From: Bacteroidales bacterium
Lineage (GTDB): Bacteria; Bacteroidota; Bacteroidia; Bacteroidales; WCHB1-69
NCBI GenBank assembly: GCA_028703095.1
Contig: JAQVNO010000011.1
Coordinates: forward strand, 1 to 32,579
Length of the DNA: 32,579 bases
Direction of reading: 5' to 3'
Shown here piece after piece: positions 6,170 through 13,803 of the stretch. The notes beneath the pieces are model-generated. The model was not told where the DNA came from. It was given only the letters and a program-made list of their open reading frames with translations, and searched no databases. Position 1 is the stretch's first letter. Each line of letters opens with the position of its first letter. Both the position numbers and the translations under genes were made by a program.

Positions 6170-6982
6170 TTATTTTTTGTATTTTACAACGATATCCATA
6201 TAGCTGATGGTTGCATCTTCCATCGTATTGGTTAAACTGTCAATTTTAGATACTAAATAAGAATAAAACAATTGAAGAATAATAGCTACTATCAAACCGG
6301 TTACAGTTGTAATAAGAGCGACTTTCATACCTCCGGCAACAATGGTAGGAGAGATGTCGCCAGCTTTTTCGATATCATCAAAAGCTTGAACCATACCAAC
6401 AACCGTTCCTAAGAACCCTAATGAAGGGGCAACGGCTATACAGAATCCTATCCAAGACATATTGGATTCCAAACGAGCTGTTTGTACGCCACCGTAGGAA
6501 ATCACTGCTTTTTCCATTTCTTCCATGCCTTCATCGTAACGATCTAATCCTTGATAAAAGACACTTGCTACCGGACCTCTTGTGTTGCGACATATTTCTT
6601 TAGCGGCTTCTATGTCTCCTTTTTTAAGAGCATCTTCAATATTTAATAATAATTTTTTTGTATTAACGGTTGAAAGATTTAAATAGATAATTCTTTCTAT
6701 CACCAATGCTAATCCTAAAATTAGAATCAACAAAATGGGCGTCATCCAGCCGGCACCACCTTCAATGAATTTATCTTTTAAAACTTGGTTAAAAGATTTT
6801 TCTACTACAACTTCTTCTTCTTCTTCAACTGCTGCTGCAGGTGTAGCTTCTGCTTCATCAACTGAATCTGCTGCTTGGGTTGTTTCTGTCGTTGTTTCTG
6901 TTTCATCTTGTGCGTATGCAACATTTGATAATCCGAATGTCATAATACTTGTGATTGCTAATAATGCAACTAACTTTTTCAT
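6170..6982 (-). CDS. exbB: ExbB/TolQ/MotA family proton-channel protein
   Basis: The protein has 270 residues. A cleavable-looking signal peptide (1-24, ending Ala-Tyr-Ala before Gln) is followed by a Glu/Thr/Ala-rich, strongly acidic stretch (25-60) that would lie in the periplasm. Then come membrane helix 1 (about 80-97), a cytoplasmic domain, helix 2 (about 177-197, with Ala-Pro-Ser-Leu-Gly-Phe-Leu-Gly-Thr-Val-x-Gly-Met) and helix 3 (about 218-240). The Leu-Gly-Thr-Val-x-Gly motif and the Thr in helix 3 (Leu-Ile-Thr-Thr-Val-Thr-Gly-Leu) are the family's channel signature. It is first in the operon, downstream of tRNA-Ser(GGA). I found no TAnnTTTG box in the 53-nt gap, so read-through from the tRNA is possible. 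Confidence 0.92.
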   Translation of the reverse strand: MKKLVALLAITSIMTFGLSNVAYAQDETETTTETTQAADSVDEAEATPAAAVEEEEEVVVEKSFNQVLKDKFIEGGAGWMTPILLILILGLALVIERIIYLNLSTVNTKKLLLNIEDALKKGDIEAAKEICRNTRGPVASVFYQGLDRYDEGMEEMEKAVISYGGVQTARLESNMSWIGFCIAVAPSLGFLGTVVGMVQAFDDIEKAGDISPTIVAGGMKVALITTVTGLIVAIILQLFYSYLVSKIDSLTNTMEDATISYMDIVVKYKK

Positions 6983-7035
6983 ACTGATGTTTTTTAAATT
7001 TTGTTTTACGTTATTTTATAGTTTAAAAAAAATTG

Positions 7036-7123
7036 CGGAGAGACAGGGATTCGAACCCTGGAAGCGCTTGTGACACTTACACACTTTCCAGGCGTGCTCC
7101 TTCGACCACTCGGACACCTCTCC
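7036..7123 (-). tRNA. tRNA-Ser(GGA)
   Basis: The minus strand folds as a class II tRNA. The acceptor stem is GGAGAGG / TCTCTCC with discriminator G, the anticodon stem CACGC/GTGTG has loop CTGGAAA (anticodon GGA), there is a long variable arm, and the T-loop is GGTTCGAATCC. It reads UCC/UCU serine codons. CCA is not encoded; CAA and a T8 run follow. That T run lies 40-50 nt upstream of exbB. Confidence 0.95.
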
Positions 7124-7343
7124 AGTTTTTCAAGGTGCTAAATTATAAAAAATCTCAATAAGTAAATCATTTTTTTTATTTTTTTTATTTACCGTGTTTA
7201 TGTTGTTTAATTGTCTCGAAAACAAATTCATATTAAATATAATTAAGAAAAATTGTTTATAAATAGATGCTTTACTTTCTGTTTGATAGATGTATGTTGA
7301 CATAAAAAGATGAAATGATTCGATTTTTTTGTTTTTTTTGGGC

Positions 7344-8111
7344 TTACATTTTGAATAAAATACTTGCATTTTTTGTCGTTGTTGCCGCTACTTCCTGGAG
7401 TGTGATTTCCTTTATTTCGGCTATATGACTTGCAATAATTGGAATGTACGAACTTTGGTTTCGTTTACCACGGTGGGGAACAGGAGGCAGAAAAGGAGCA
7501 TCGGTTTCCAATAGTAAATGATTTAAAGGGATTTCTTTTACTACATGTTGTATGCCGGAATTTTTATAGGTAATGGTTCCTCCTATACCTAAATAGAATC
7601 CTTTTTCAATGACTTTTTTCGCTTGGTTTATATCTCCCGAAAAACAATGAAAAACACCTTTTAATGAATGTTTGGAATATTCATTGAGTATGGCTAATAT
7701 CTCGGCAAAAGATTTTCTTGAGTGTATAACAAGTGGCAAATCAAAGCGAAGAGCAAAATCTATTTGTTGACATAAAACCTTTTCTTGTTCACGAATAAAT
7801 GTACGATCCCAATATAAATCCATGCCGACTTCACCAACGGCAATGAATGTATGTTTATTAAATTGTTGTAAAATTGCGTTTAATTCTTCCTGATAATTTT
7901 CTTTTACATCGGAAGGGTGTAATCCCAACATCGGGTAGCAATGTAAAGGATATTGTTTGCATGTTTTTAACATTGGTTCTATGGAATGTCTGTCAATGTT
8001 AGGAAGTAACATCTTTTTCACACCAGATTGCAGGCATTTGTTCATAACTTCTTCTCTGTCCGAGTCAAAATGCTCCAAATAAAAATGTGTGTGGGTGTCA
8101 ATGAATTCCAT
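7344..8111 (-). CDS. tatD: TatD family metal-dependent DNase
   Basis: The protein has 255 residues, a normal TatD length. The TIM-barrel metallohydrolase ligands are visible: His7 and His9 (Asp-Thr-His-Thr-His), Glu94 (Gly-Glu-Val-Gly-Met-Asp), His130 (Val-Ile-His-Ser-Arg), His155 (Val-Phe-His-Cys-Phe-Ser-Gly) and Asp204 (Leu-Glu-Thr-Asp-Ala-Pro-Phe-Leu). Members are cytoplasmic Mg-dependent 3'-5' exonucleases or deoxyribonucleases, linked to DNA repair and quality control. It follows the HAD hydrolase gene by 3 nt and is probably the last gene of that operon. The 220 nt downstream, to the tRNA, hold no gene I trust. Confidence 0.93.
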   Translation of the reverse strand: MEFIDTHTHFYLEHFDSDREEVMNKCLQSGVKKMLLPNIDRHSIEPMLKTCKQYPLHCYPMLGLHPSDVKENYQEELNAILQQFNKHTFIAVGEVGMDLYWDRTFIREQEKVLCQQIDFALRFDLPLVIHSRKSFAEILAILNEYSKHSLKGVFHCFSGDINQAKKVIEKGFYLGIGGTITYKNSGIQHVVKEIPLNHLLLETDAPFLPPVPHRGKRNQSSYIPIIASHIAEIKEITLQEVAATTTKNASILFKM

Positions 8112-8114
8112 GGA

Positions 8115-8786
8115 TTATTTCTTTAATATTGGCAATTCAAATACTGGACTGAAATCTTCATAGGCTTTTACTAAAAATGTATTAATTCCAAGGGATTGTG
8201 CTGTTACAATATTTTGTTCGCTATCTTCTAAAAACAAAGTTTCTTCCGGATTAATAGCAGCATCCAGTAACATTTTTTCGAATATTTCTTTTTTTGGTTT
8301 ACATGCATTTAATTGAAAAGAAAGATATATTTTATCAAAATACTCTTCAATAGTATGATGGTGTTTATGGAAATATTCATCCAGACAATAGTTGTAAATC
8401 AGTTCATTGATATTGCTTAATAGAAAAATTTGATAATGATTCCGTAACTTCAAAATGAGGTCTAATTTGTATCTTGGCAAATCCACTAAGAATAGAAAAA
8501 ATGCTTTTTTAATTTCATCATTTGAAATGGCTCGTGAAGTCATTTTTTTTATTTCATCTAAAAACTCTTCTGTGCTGATTTTCCCTTCTTCAAAATCAAG
8601 AAATACTCCTTTTTGACACCAGTGACTTAAGAGTTCATCAATATTTTCAATGCCAAGGTCTGAAAATGCTTTTACACTTCTTTCTTTATCTAAGTCAATT
8701 AAAACTCCGCCAAAATCAAAAATTAATGTTTTGATTTTTTTTGTTTTGTCTCCAATAATAAGTCTGCTCTTAATTGATGATTCCAT
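8115..8786 (-). CDS. HAD-superfamily hydrolase (YihX-like subclass IA)
   Basis: The protein has 223 residues. HAD motif I is Phe-Asp24-Phe-Gly-Gly-Val-Leu, motif II is Leu-Leu-Ser-Asn, motif III is the Lys in Ala-Cys-Lys-Pro-Lys, and motif IV is Phe-Leu-Glu-Asp-Ser. The residue two after the nucleophile Asp24 is Gly rather than Asp, a feature shared with the Asp-Phe-Gly-Gly-Val subgroup (YihX and the epoxide-hydrolase N-domain). A helical cap lies between motifs I and II. Members are sugar-phosphate or nucleotide phosphatases; the substrate here is unknown. Residues 1-17 precede the usual domain start, but there is no other in-frame ATG close to it. It lies 3 nt upstream of tatD and 120 nt after speB. 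Confidence 0.85.
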   Translation of the reverse strand: MESSIKSRLIIGDKTKKIKTLIFDFGGVLIDLDKERSVKAFSDLGIENIDELLSHWCQKGVFLDFEEGKISTEEFLDEIKKMTSRAISNDEIKKAFFLFLVDLPRYKLDLILKLRNHYQIFLLSNINELIYNYCLDEYFHKHHHTIEEYFDKIYLSFQLNACKPKKEIFEKMLLDAAINPEETLFLEDSEQNIVTAQSLGINTFLVKAYEDFSPVFELPILKK

Positions 8787-8906
8787 AAGTGGTAATGATT
8801 CTTAATTAAAAAATAAATGCATATACACAAACTATAAGAATATATTTTTATTGTATTCTCGATTAATTTTTAATTGTTGGATAACCCACAATGCAAAGAA
8901 ATTGAC

Positions 8907-9764
8907 TTATAAATTTAGTCTTTTTTTTGCAATTTTTGTTAGGATTTTATACGTCAAAACGGCGGCTAATACATCAGAAGATTTCTCAGTTGGATTGGGA
9001 CAAAGTTCAACGACGTCAAATCCTACAATCGTTTTTGTTTGATTCACCTTTTCAATAAAATCCAGCACTTGCCACCATGTCATTCCACCGGGAAGGGGAG
9101 TGCCTGTTGAAGGAAGTACGGATGGGTCAAAGCAATCTAAGTCAATGGTGAGATATACATGATTGCTGAGTTGATTGATAGCTTTGTCCATCCAGGTGTT
9201 GTCGTGTCGCATCTGATGGGTGTAAAAGATAGCGTCCGGACGGATAAACGCTTTTTCTTTTATACACACATTTCGGATCCCGACTTGAACCACCTTAGCT
9301 ATTTTCTGTGCTCTGTGCATAACACAAGCGTGATTATAAATAGAGTTGTGATATTCTTCGCGTAAGTCTGCATGTGCATCTAATTGAAGCACACAAATAT
9401 CCTGATATTTTTCAGCATGAGCTTGTATCGAACCTAAACTCACGGAATGTTCTCCTCCAAGCAAAATCACAGTTTTCCCATCTCTAATAAATTTTTTTAC
9501 ATTATCATAAACGGCACTGAGCATTGCTTCCGGATTTTCGTTTGCAGTAATTGGGGGAGCCGTATGTATTCCCTCTGTGTAAATTTCAATATCTTCCTCA
9601 ACGTCATATAATTCAATGCTATCTGACGCATCAATAATGGCTTGAGGCCCTTTATCTGCCCCTTTAATAAATGTACTGGTACCATCGTAAGGAACAGGTA
9701 ATATAACGAAATTAGCTTTTTTGTAGTTTGTGAATTTTTGAGGCATGTCTAAAAAATGATCCAT
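8907..9764 (-). CDS. speB: Agmatinase (ureohydrolase family)
   Basis: The protein has 285 residues. The binuclear Mn ligands are all present: His106 (Gly-Gly-Glu-His-Ser), Asp129, His131 and Asp133 (Leu-Asp-Ala-His-Ala-Asp-Leu-Arg), and Asp208 and Asp210 (Ile-Asp-Leu-Asp-Cys-Phe-Asp-Pro). The Gly-Gly-Met-Thr-Trp-Trp motif near 226-231 is typical of agmatinases rather than arginases. The enzyme converts agmatine to putrescine and urea in polyamine synthesis. It starts 4 nt after the pgi stop, so the two are co-transcribed although their pathways are unrelated. No arginine decarboxylase (speA), the usual partner, is in the window. A formiminoglutamase or guanidinobutyrase activity cannot be excluded. 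Confidence 0.9.
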   Translation of the reverse strand: MDHFLDMPQKFTNYKKANFVILPVPYDGTSTFIKGADKGPQAIIDASDSIELYDVEEDIEIYTEGIHTAPPITANENPEAMLSAVYDNVKKFIRDGKTVILLGGEHSVSLGSIQAHAEKYQDICVLQLDAHADLREEYHNSIYNHACVMHRAQKIAKVVQVGIRNVCIKEKAFIRPDAIFYTHQMRHDNTWMDKAINQLSNHVYLTIDLDCFDPSVLPSTGTPLPGGMTWWQVLDFIEKVNQTKTIVGFDVVELCPNPTEKSSDVLAAVLTYKILTKIAKKRLNL

Positions 9765-9768
9765 AGTG

Positions 9769-11079
9769 CTATTTTGTTTTATGGATGCGTTTTTGAAGTA
9801 GTTCGTGTTCTTTTTCGAAGCCTTCCTTTTTTAAAAGAGCAAACATATTTTTTTTATACGCTTCTACACCAGGCTGATCAAATGGATTGACCCCAAGTGT
9901 ATAACCGCTAATAGCACATGCAAATTCGAAGAAATAGATTAACGCGCCAAGATTTTGTTCATCCAAAGCGTCTATTAATATTTCTATGGCAGGGATACCT
10001 CCGTCTTTATGTGCTAAAATAGTCCCCATTTTAGCTTGTTTATTGATTTCCGATATACGTTTTCCGGCAAGATAATTTAATTGATCGAAATTATCATTGT
10101 CATGAGGAAGTTTACACATGCTTTTTTCTTTATTAATAGATAGAAATGTTTCGAAAACAATACGCTGACCCTCTTGCATATACTGACCCATAGAGTGTAA
10201 ATCTGTTGTGTAAACAACTCCTGCAGGGAATATACCTTTATTTTTCTTTCCTTCGCTTTCTCCGAAAAGTTGTTTCCACCATTCAATTAGGAAAAATAAT
10301 TTAGGTTCAAAGCTCGCCATGACTTCTATATTAAATCCTTGATTTAGTAGCGTGTTACGTGCATGTGCATAGCTTACAGCCGCATTATTTACCGTGGAGT
10401 CTGATAATGAGTTAGACATCTCTTTTGCCCCTGAAATTAATGCTTTTATATTGATGCCTGCTACAGCTATGGGTAGTAATCCCACAGGTGTTAATACCGA
10501 ATATCGACCACCTACATTATCAGGAATGACAAATGATTTATATTCTTTTATATCTGCGAATTTTTTTAATGCTCCTTTTTCTTTATCGGTAATACAAACG
10601 ATACGCTTTTTTGATGCATCTTGTCCATATTTTTTTTCACAATGTTGTGCTAGTAATCGAAATGCTACAGCTGTCTCAGTAGTTGTCCCGGATTTAGAGA
10701 TGACAATAATACTATAATCTACAGTAGAAAGAAAGGATAAAAGTTCACTGAGAAAATCTTCTGATAAATGATGACCGGCATAAATAATTTGAGGTTTTTT
10801 ACTTAAAAAACGGGGGCGTAAGGCTTCAATAACCGCTCTGGCACCTAAGTATGAACCCCCTATTCCGGCGACAACAACATAATCCGATATTTTTATTAAA
10901 GAATCAGCAGTTTGTTGTAAGTCCTTTATAAGAGATTGGGAAGCAATTTTATCTATATCCATCCATCCCAAAAATTCATTTCCTGCCCCCTGATGGGAAA
11001 TTAAGGTTTGGAAAGCGGTTTCTACTTTCTCTAATACAATATTGTCAGTGAAGTCGATGTCTGATTTAACCGTTATCAT
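9769..11079 (-). CDS. pgi: Glucose-6-phosphate isomerase
   Basis: The protein has 436 residues, close to the short bacterial (Bacillus-like) form. Visible signatures include Val-Val-Ala-Gly-Ile-Gly-Gly-Ser-Tyr-Leu-Gly-Ala-Arg, the SIS-domain phosphate loop Ile-Ser-Lys-Ser-Gly-Thr-Thr-Thr-Glu-Thr, Gly-Gly-Arg-Tyr-Ser-Val-Leu-Thr-Pro-Val-Gly, and the catalytic-Glu region His-Ser-Met-Gly-Gln-Tyr-x-Gln-Glu-Gly. It interconverts glucose-6-phosphate and fructose-6-phosphate in glycolysis and gluconeogenesis. The gene lies 49 nt after the OmpA-like gene and 4 nt before speB. I saw no TAnnTTTG box directly upstream, so it may be transcribed from further up. Confidence 0.96.
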   Translation of the reverse strand: MITVKSDIDFTDNIVLEKVETAFQTLISHQGAGNEFLGWMDIDKIASQSLIKDLQQTADSLIKISDYVVVAGIGGSYLGARAVIEALRPRFLSKKPQIIYAGHHLSEDFLSELLSFLSTVDYSIIVISKSGTTTETAVAFRLLAQHCEKKYGQDASKKRIVCITDKEKGALKKFADIKEYKSFVIPDNVGGRYSVLTPVGLLPIAVAGINIKALISGAKEMSNSLSDSTVNNAAVSYAHARNTLLNQGFNIEVMASFEPKLFFLIEWWKQLFGESEGKKNKGIFPAGVVYTTDLHSMGQYMQEGQRIVFETFLSINKEKSMCKLPHDNDNFDQLNYLAGKRISEINKQAKMGTILAHKDGGIPAIEILIDALDEQNLGALIYFFEFACAISGYTLGVNPFDQPGVEAYKKNMFALLKKEGFEKEHELLQKRIHKTK

Positions 11080-11128
11080 GTTTAATTAACTATTTAGTGA
11101 ATGTTTTAACAACGTTTGAAAGTCCCGT

Positions 11129-11596
11129 TTATTTGGTAATAGTAAATTCAACCCTACGATTTAGTTGACGGTATTCCGGATTACTGTTACTTACAATTGG
11201 ACTGACTGCCCCCATGCTCTTATATGTTACGTATTGTTTTTCAATGCCATGATTAATAAACCATTGGTATATGGTATAAGCGCGTGAAATAGAAAGTGAT
11301 TGTGTTTCTTTATTGTCAGTATGCCCAATGATTTCGAGTTTTAATGGAGGATGGTTTTTTAAAAGATGTAGAATTTCTTCTAGGTTTTCTACTTCTGTTG
11401 TAAGCAATTCTTTGCTTCCGAAATCAAAATATATATTTCGTAAAACATATATTTCTACTAATGAGTCAACGCTAGTTTGTGAAGTAGTTAAACTCTCTGT
11501 ATTTTGATTTGAAGATGGTTGTGCTTGTAATGCCATTGTTCCAACGAAGAGTACGTAAGCAAATAAGTGTGTACAAATCAAGAAAATATTTTTCAT
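11129..11596 (-). CDS. OmpA-like peptidoglycan-binding protein
   Basis: The start chosen is the ATG at 11596 (155 residues), because a signal peptide begins there (MKNIF, hydrophobic core, cleavage after Ala-Leu-Gln-Ala near residue 25). An in-frame ATG 14 codons upstream would bury it. After a Ser/Thr-rich linker comes an OmpA C-terminal domain (about 54-153). It has Tyr-Phe-Asp-Phe, Gly-His-Thr-Asp94-Asn, Ser-Ile-Ser-Arg105-Ala and Asn-Arg-Arg-Val-Glu-Phe. Asp94 and Arg105 are the positions that grip the diaminopimelate of peptidoglycan. There is no beta-barrel and no lipobox, so it is a periplasmic protein. It lies between tRNA-Thr and pgi. Confidence 0.88.
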   Translation of the reverse strand: MKNIFLICTHLFAYVLFVGTMALQAQPSSNQNTESLTTSQTSVDSLVEIYVLRNIYFDFGSKELLTTEVENLEEILHLLKNHPPLKLEIIGHTDNKETQSLSISRAYTIYQWFINHGIEKQYVTYKSMGAVSPIVSNSNPEYRQLNRRVEFTITK

Positions 11597-11666
11597 ATTT
11601 AAGTGTTTAAATGGTATGTTAGTAATACGAATAAACACTTACTTTTGTTTCAAAAAAGAAAGGGGC

Positions 11667-11742
<76 letters not shown>

Positions 11743-11756
11743 AAAAAAATGAAATG

Positions 11757-11764
11757 CAAAAGTA
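11757..11764 (-). promoter_or_regulatory. -7 box for tRNA-Thr
   Basis: Minus-strand TACTTTTG is an exact TAnnTTTG, 14 nt before the tRNA 5' end, so transcription would begin a few bases ahead of the mature tRNA. The upstream element would fall inside the recQ 3' end, where no TTTG is seen. The same octamer serves tRNA-Ser(CGA) and the cysteine-rich lipoprotein. Confidence 0.5.
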
Positions 11765-11777
11765 ACAAAATTATTGA

Positions 11778-13685
11778 TTATTTTTCGTGCCAGCGTAATT
11801 TTTTTTCTTCACTTTGAATGATTTTATTATTGTCTAATAACCAACGTACTACTTTTATGATTTTTTCTTCAGGAAAATGGGAATAATCGACTAATACATT
11901 AATGTCGGTATCTTGTTTTTGTAATATAGGTTTAATGCTTTCAAGAATTGTGTCGAATTCTAAAGCAGATAGTTCCATTTTGTTTCTTTCCAAACAGATG
12001 TCGCATTTTCCACATCTTACACTTTCCGTTTCTCCGAAATATGCCACCAATTGCCGACTACGGCATTTAGTATGATTGCTGACATAGTGTATGACACTAT
12101 CCAACCGTAATTTTGCAACTTCTTTGCGTTTTTCGTAAATGTCTTCAGATAAAATTAAGTATTTGGTTTCTAGTCGGTTTTCAAGAAAAACAATGCGTGG
12201 ATTTTCTGTTTGTTGTTGATAGATAAGAATTCCTAACTCGTTTAATTTTTTAAGGCTTTCGATGATGTAATTAATACTTTTGTCGGCTCGTTTGGCAAGT
12301 TCAGTCTCATAGATACGCGTAAAATCAGTAAACAATCCGGAATAAGAACGCAAGAGTAATTTAATGATGGCATCGTATGCAGCGTTTTCAACCTGAAATT
12401 TATATAAGTCCTCTCGGGATGCTTCTATAAACACTTTTGAAGCATTTGAATACGGATCTGTAAATGAAATTAATCCGGATTTTTCTATTAATTTTAATGC
12501 ATAATAGGCAGTTAAGGGTTTAAAATGGTAAGTCCTTGCAAAATCGTTGTTGTCAAAATCAAAGGATAAGCCTTCTCCATTACCCACGGGAATGCGAAAA
12601 TAATTTCCAAGAGCTTGATAAACATCTTGAATTATGTTTAATGGAGGAAAACTGTTTTCGAAGTTTTGTGTAAGGCTATGGATGTCTGCATTTTCGTAAA
12701 GCAATATAGCGTATGATCTTTTTTCATCTCTGCCTCCTCTTCCGGCTTCTTGAAAATAAGCCTCTAATGTATCCGGTAAATCCATATGTACTACAAAACG
12801 CACGTCCGGTTTGTCAATGCCCATCCCGAAGGCATTGGTTGAAACCATGATACGTGTTTTCCCTTGTGTCCAAAAATGCTGTTTTTTTGATCTTTCTTGC
12901 ATGCTTAAACCTGCATGGTAATAATCAGCCGAATGTTGATGCTTGTTTAAGAAATGTGCAATGTCTTTGGTTTTTTTACGATTGCGGACATAAACGATCC
13001 CGGTTCCTCGGGTTTTTTGTGCAATTTTTAAAAGACGTTTCAGTTTGTCTTCTTCTTTTAATACAAAATATGTCAGATTATTACGTATAAAACTTTTTTG
13101 AAAAACGTTTGCTGCTTTGAAACATAATTTGTTTTGAATGTCTTTCACAACTTCGGGTGTTGCAGTTGCCGTTAAAGCCAATATCGGCACTTTGTCGAGT
13201 AATATGTTGCGTGTTTTTGCAATTTCGAGGTAAGGTGGACGAAAATCATACCCCCATTGAGAAATGCAATGAGCCTCATCAACAGCAAGTAAACATACTC
13301 TCATTTGTTTTATTGCATTTTGCATCAGCGTGTTTTTTAAACGTTCGGGAGAAAGGTATAAAAATTTATTTTCTCCACGAATACAGCTGTTTAAAATCAT
13401 ATCTATTTCCGTGATATGCATTCCTGTATGTATGGCTACGGCGGAAATATTTCTTCTTTTAAGATTTTCTACCTGATCTTTCATCAATGCAATGAGTGGT
13501 GATACTACAATGCAGACACCGTCTAATGCCATAGCAGGGACTTGAAAACAAATGGATTTTCCTCCTCCGGTAGGTAGTAACGCAAGCGTATCTCTTCCCT
13601 CAAGAACAGACAATATGATATCTTCCTGCATCGATCTGAAACCGGAATATCCCCAATAGCGTTGTAAAATAGATTTAATATCCAT
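11778..13685 (-). CDS. recQ: ATP-dependent DNA helicase RecQ
   Basis: The protein has 635 residues. Superfamily 2 helicase motifs are present: Walker A Leu-Pro-Thr-Gly-Gly-Gly-Lys-Ser (37-44), Asp-Glu-Ala-His (136-139) followed by the RecQ aromatic-rich loop Cys-Ile-Ser-Gln-Trp-Gly-Tyr-Asp-Phe-Arg-Pro, and motif VI Gln-Glu-Ala-Gly-Arg-Gly-Gly-Arg-Asp. The RQC zinc site is the four-cysteine set Cys-Arg-Ser-Arg ... Cys-Gly-Lys-Cys-Asp-Ile-Cys near the last 90 residues. No clear HRDC domain follows; the C-terminus is a short helical, winged-helix-like segment. It unwinds DNA 3'-5' in recombination and fork repair. A -7 box lies 13 nt before the start. Confidence 0.96.
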   Translation of the reverse strand: MDIKSILQRYWGYSGFRSMQEDIILSVLEGRDTLALLPTGGGKSICFQVPAMALDGVCIVVSPLIALMKDQVENLKRRNISAVAIHTGMHITEIDMILNSCIRGENKFLYLSPERLKNTLMQNAIKQMRVCLLAVDEAHCISQWGYDFRPPYLEIAKTRNILLDKVPILALTATATPEVVKDIQNKLCFKAANVFQKSFIRNNLTYFVLKEEDKLKRLLKIAQKTRGTGIVYVRNRKKTKDIAHFLNKHQHSADYYHAGLSMQERSKKQHFWTQGKTRIMVSTNAFGMGIDKPDVRFVVHMDLPDTLEAYFQEAGRGGRDEKRSYAILLYENADIHSLTQNFENSFPPLNIIQDVYQALGNYFRIPVGNGEGLSFDFDNNDFARTYHFKPLTAYYALKLIEKSGLISFTDPYSNASKVFIEASREDLYKFQVENAAYDAIIKLLLRSYSGLFTDFTRIYETELAKRADKSINYIIESLKKLNELGILIYQQQTENPRIVFLENRLETKYLILSEDIYEKRKEVAKLRLDSVIHYVSNHTKCRSRQLVAYFGETESVRCGKCDICLERNKMELSALEFDTILESIKPILQKQDTDINVLVDYSHFPEEKIIKVVRWLLDNNKIIQSEEKKLRWHEK

Positions 13686-13698
13686 TTGTGATTTTTTG

Positions 13699-13706
13699 CA
13701 AAGGTA
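13699..13706 (-). promoter_or_regulatory. -7 box for recQ
   Basis: Minus-strand TACCTTTG is an exact TAnnTTTG. It lies 13 nt before the recQ ATG, so the leader would be only about 6-8 nt. A TTG lies 23 nt further up, slightly beyond the usual spacing. Confidence 0.5.
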
Positions 13707-13803
13707 TATTTTTTTTGTTTATTTTAAAACAATAAAACAAAACAGTTGCAATTGAATAGAAATAAAACATAAAAATAATATATTAAATTTTCTATTATTC
13801 AAT

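Noticed and set aside
7130-7369. Minus-strand 79-codon frame between tatD and tRNA-Ser
   Set aside because: It overlaps the tatD 3' end, is low complexity (Lys/Asn/Ile), and has no recognisable start signals or motifs.
11640-11647. Plus-strand TACTTTTG pointing towards tRNA-Thr and recQ antisense
   Set aside because: It matches the -7 consensus but no plus-strand gene follows; an 8-nt match with four fixed T/G bases is expected by chance in AT-rich DNA.
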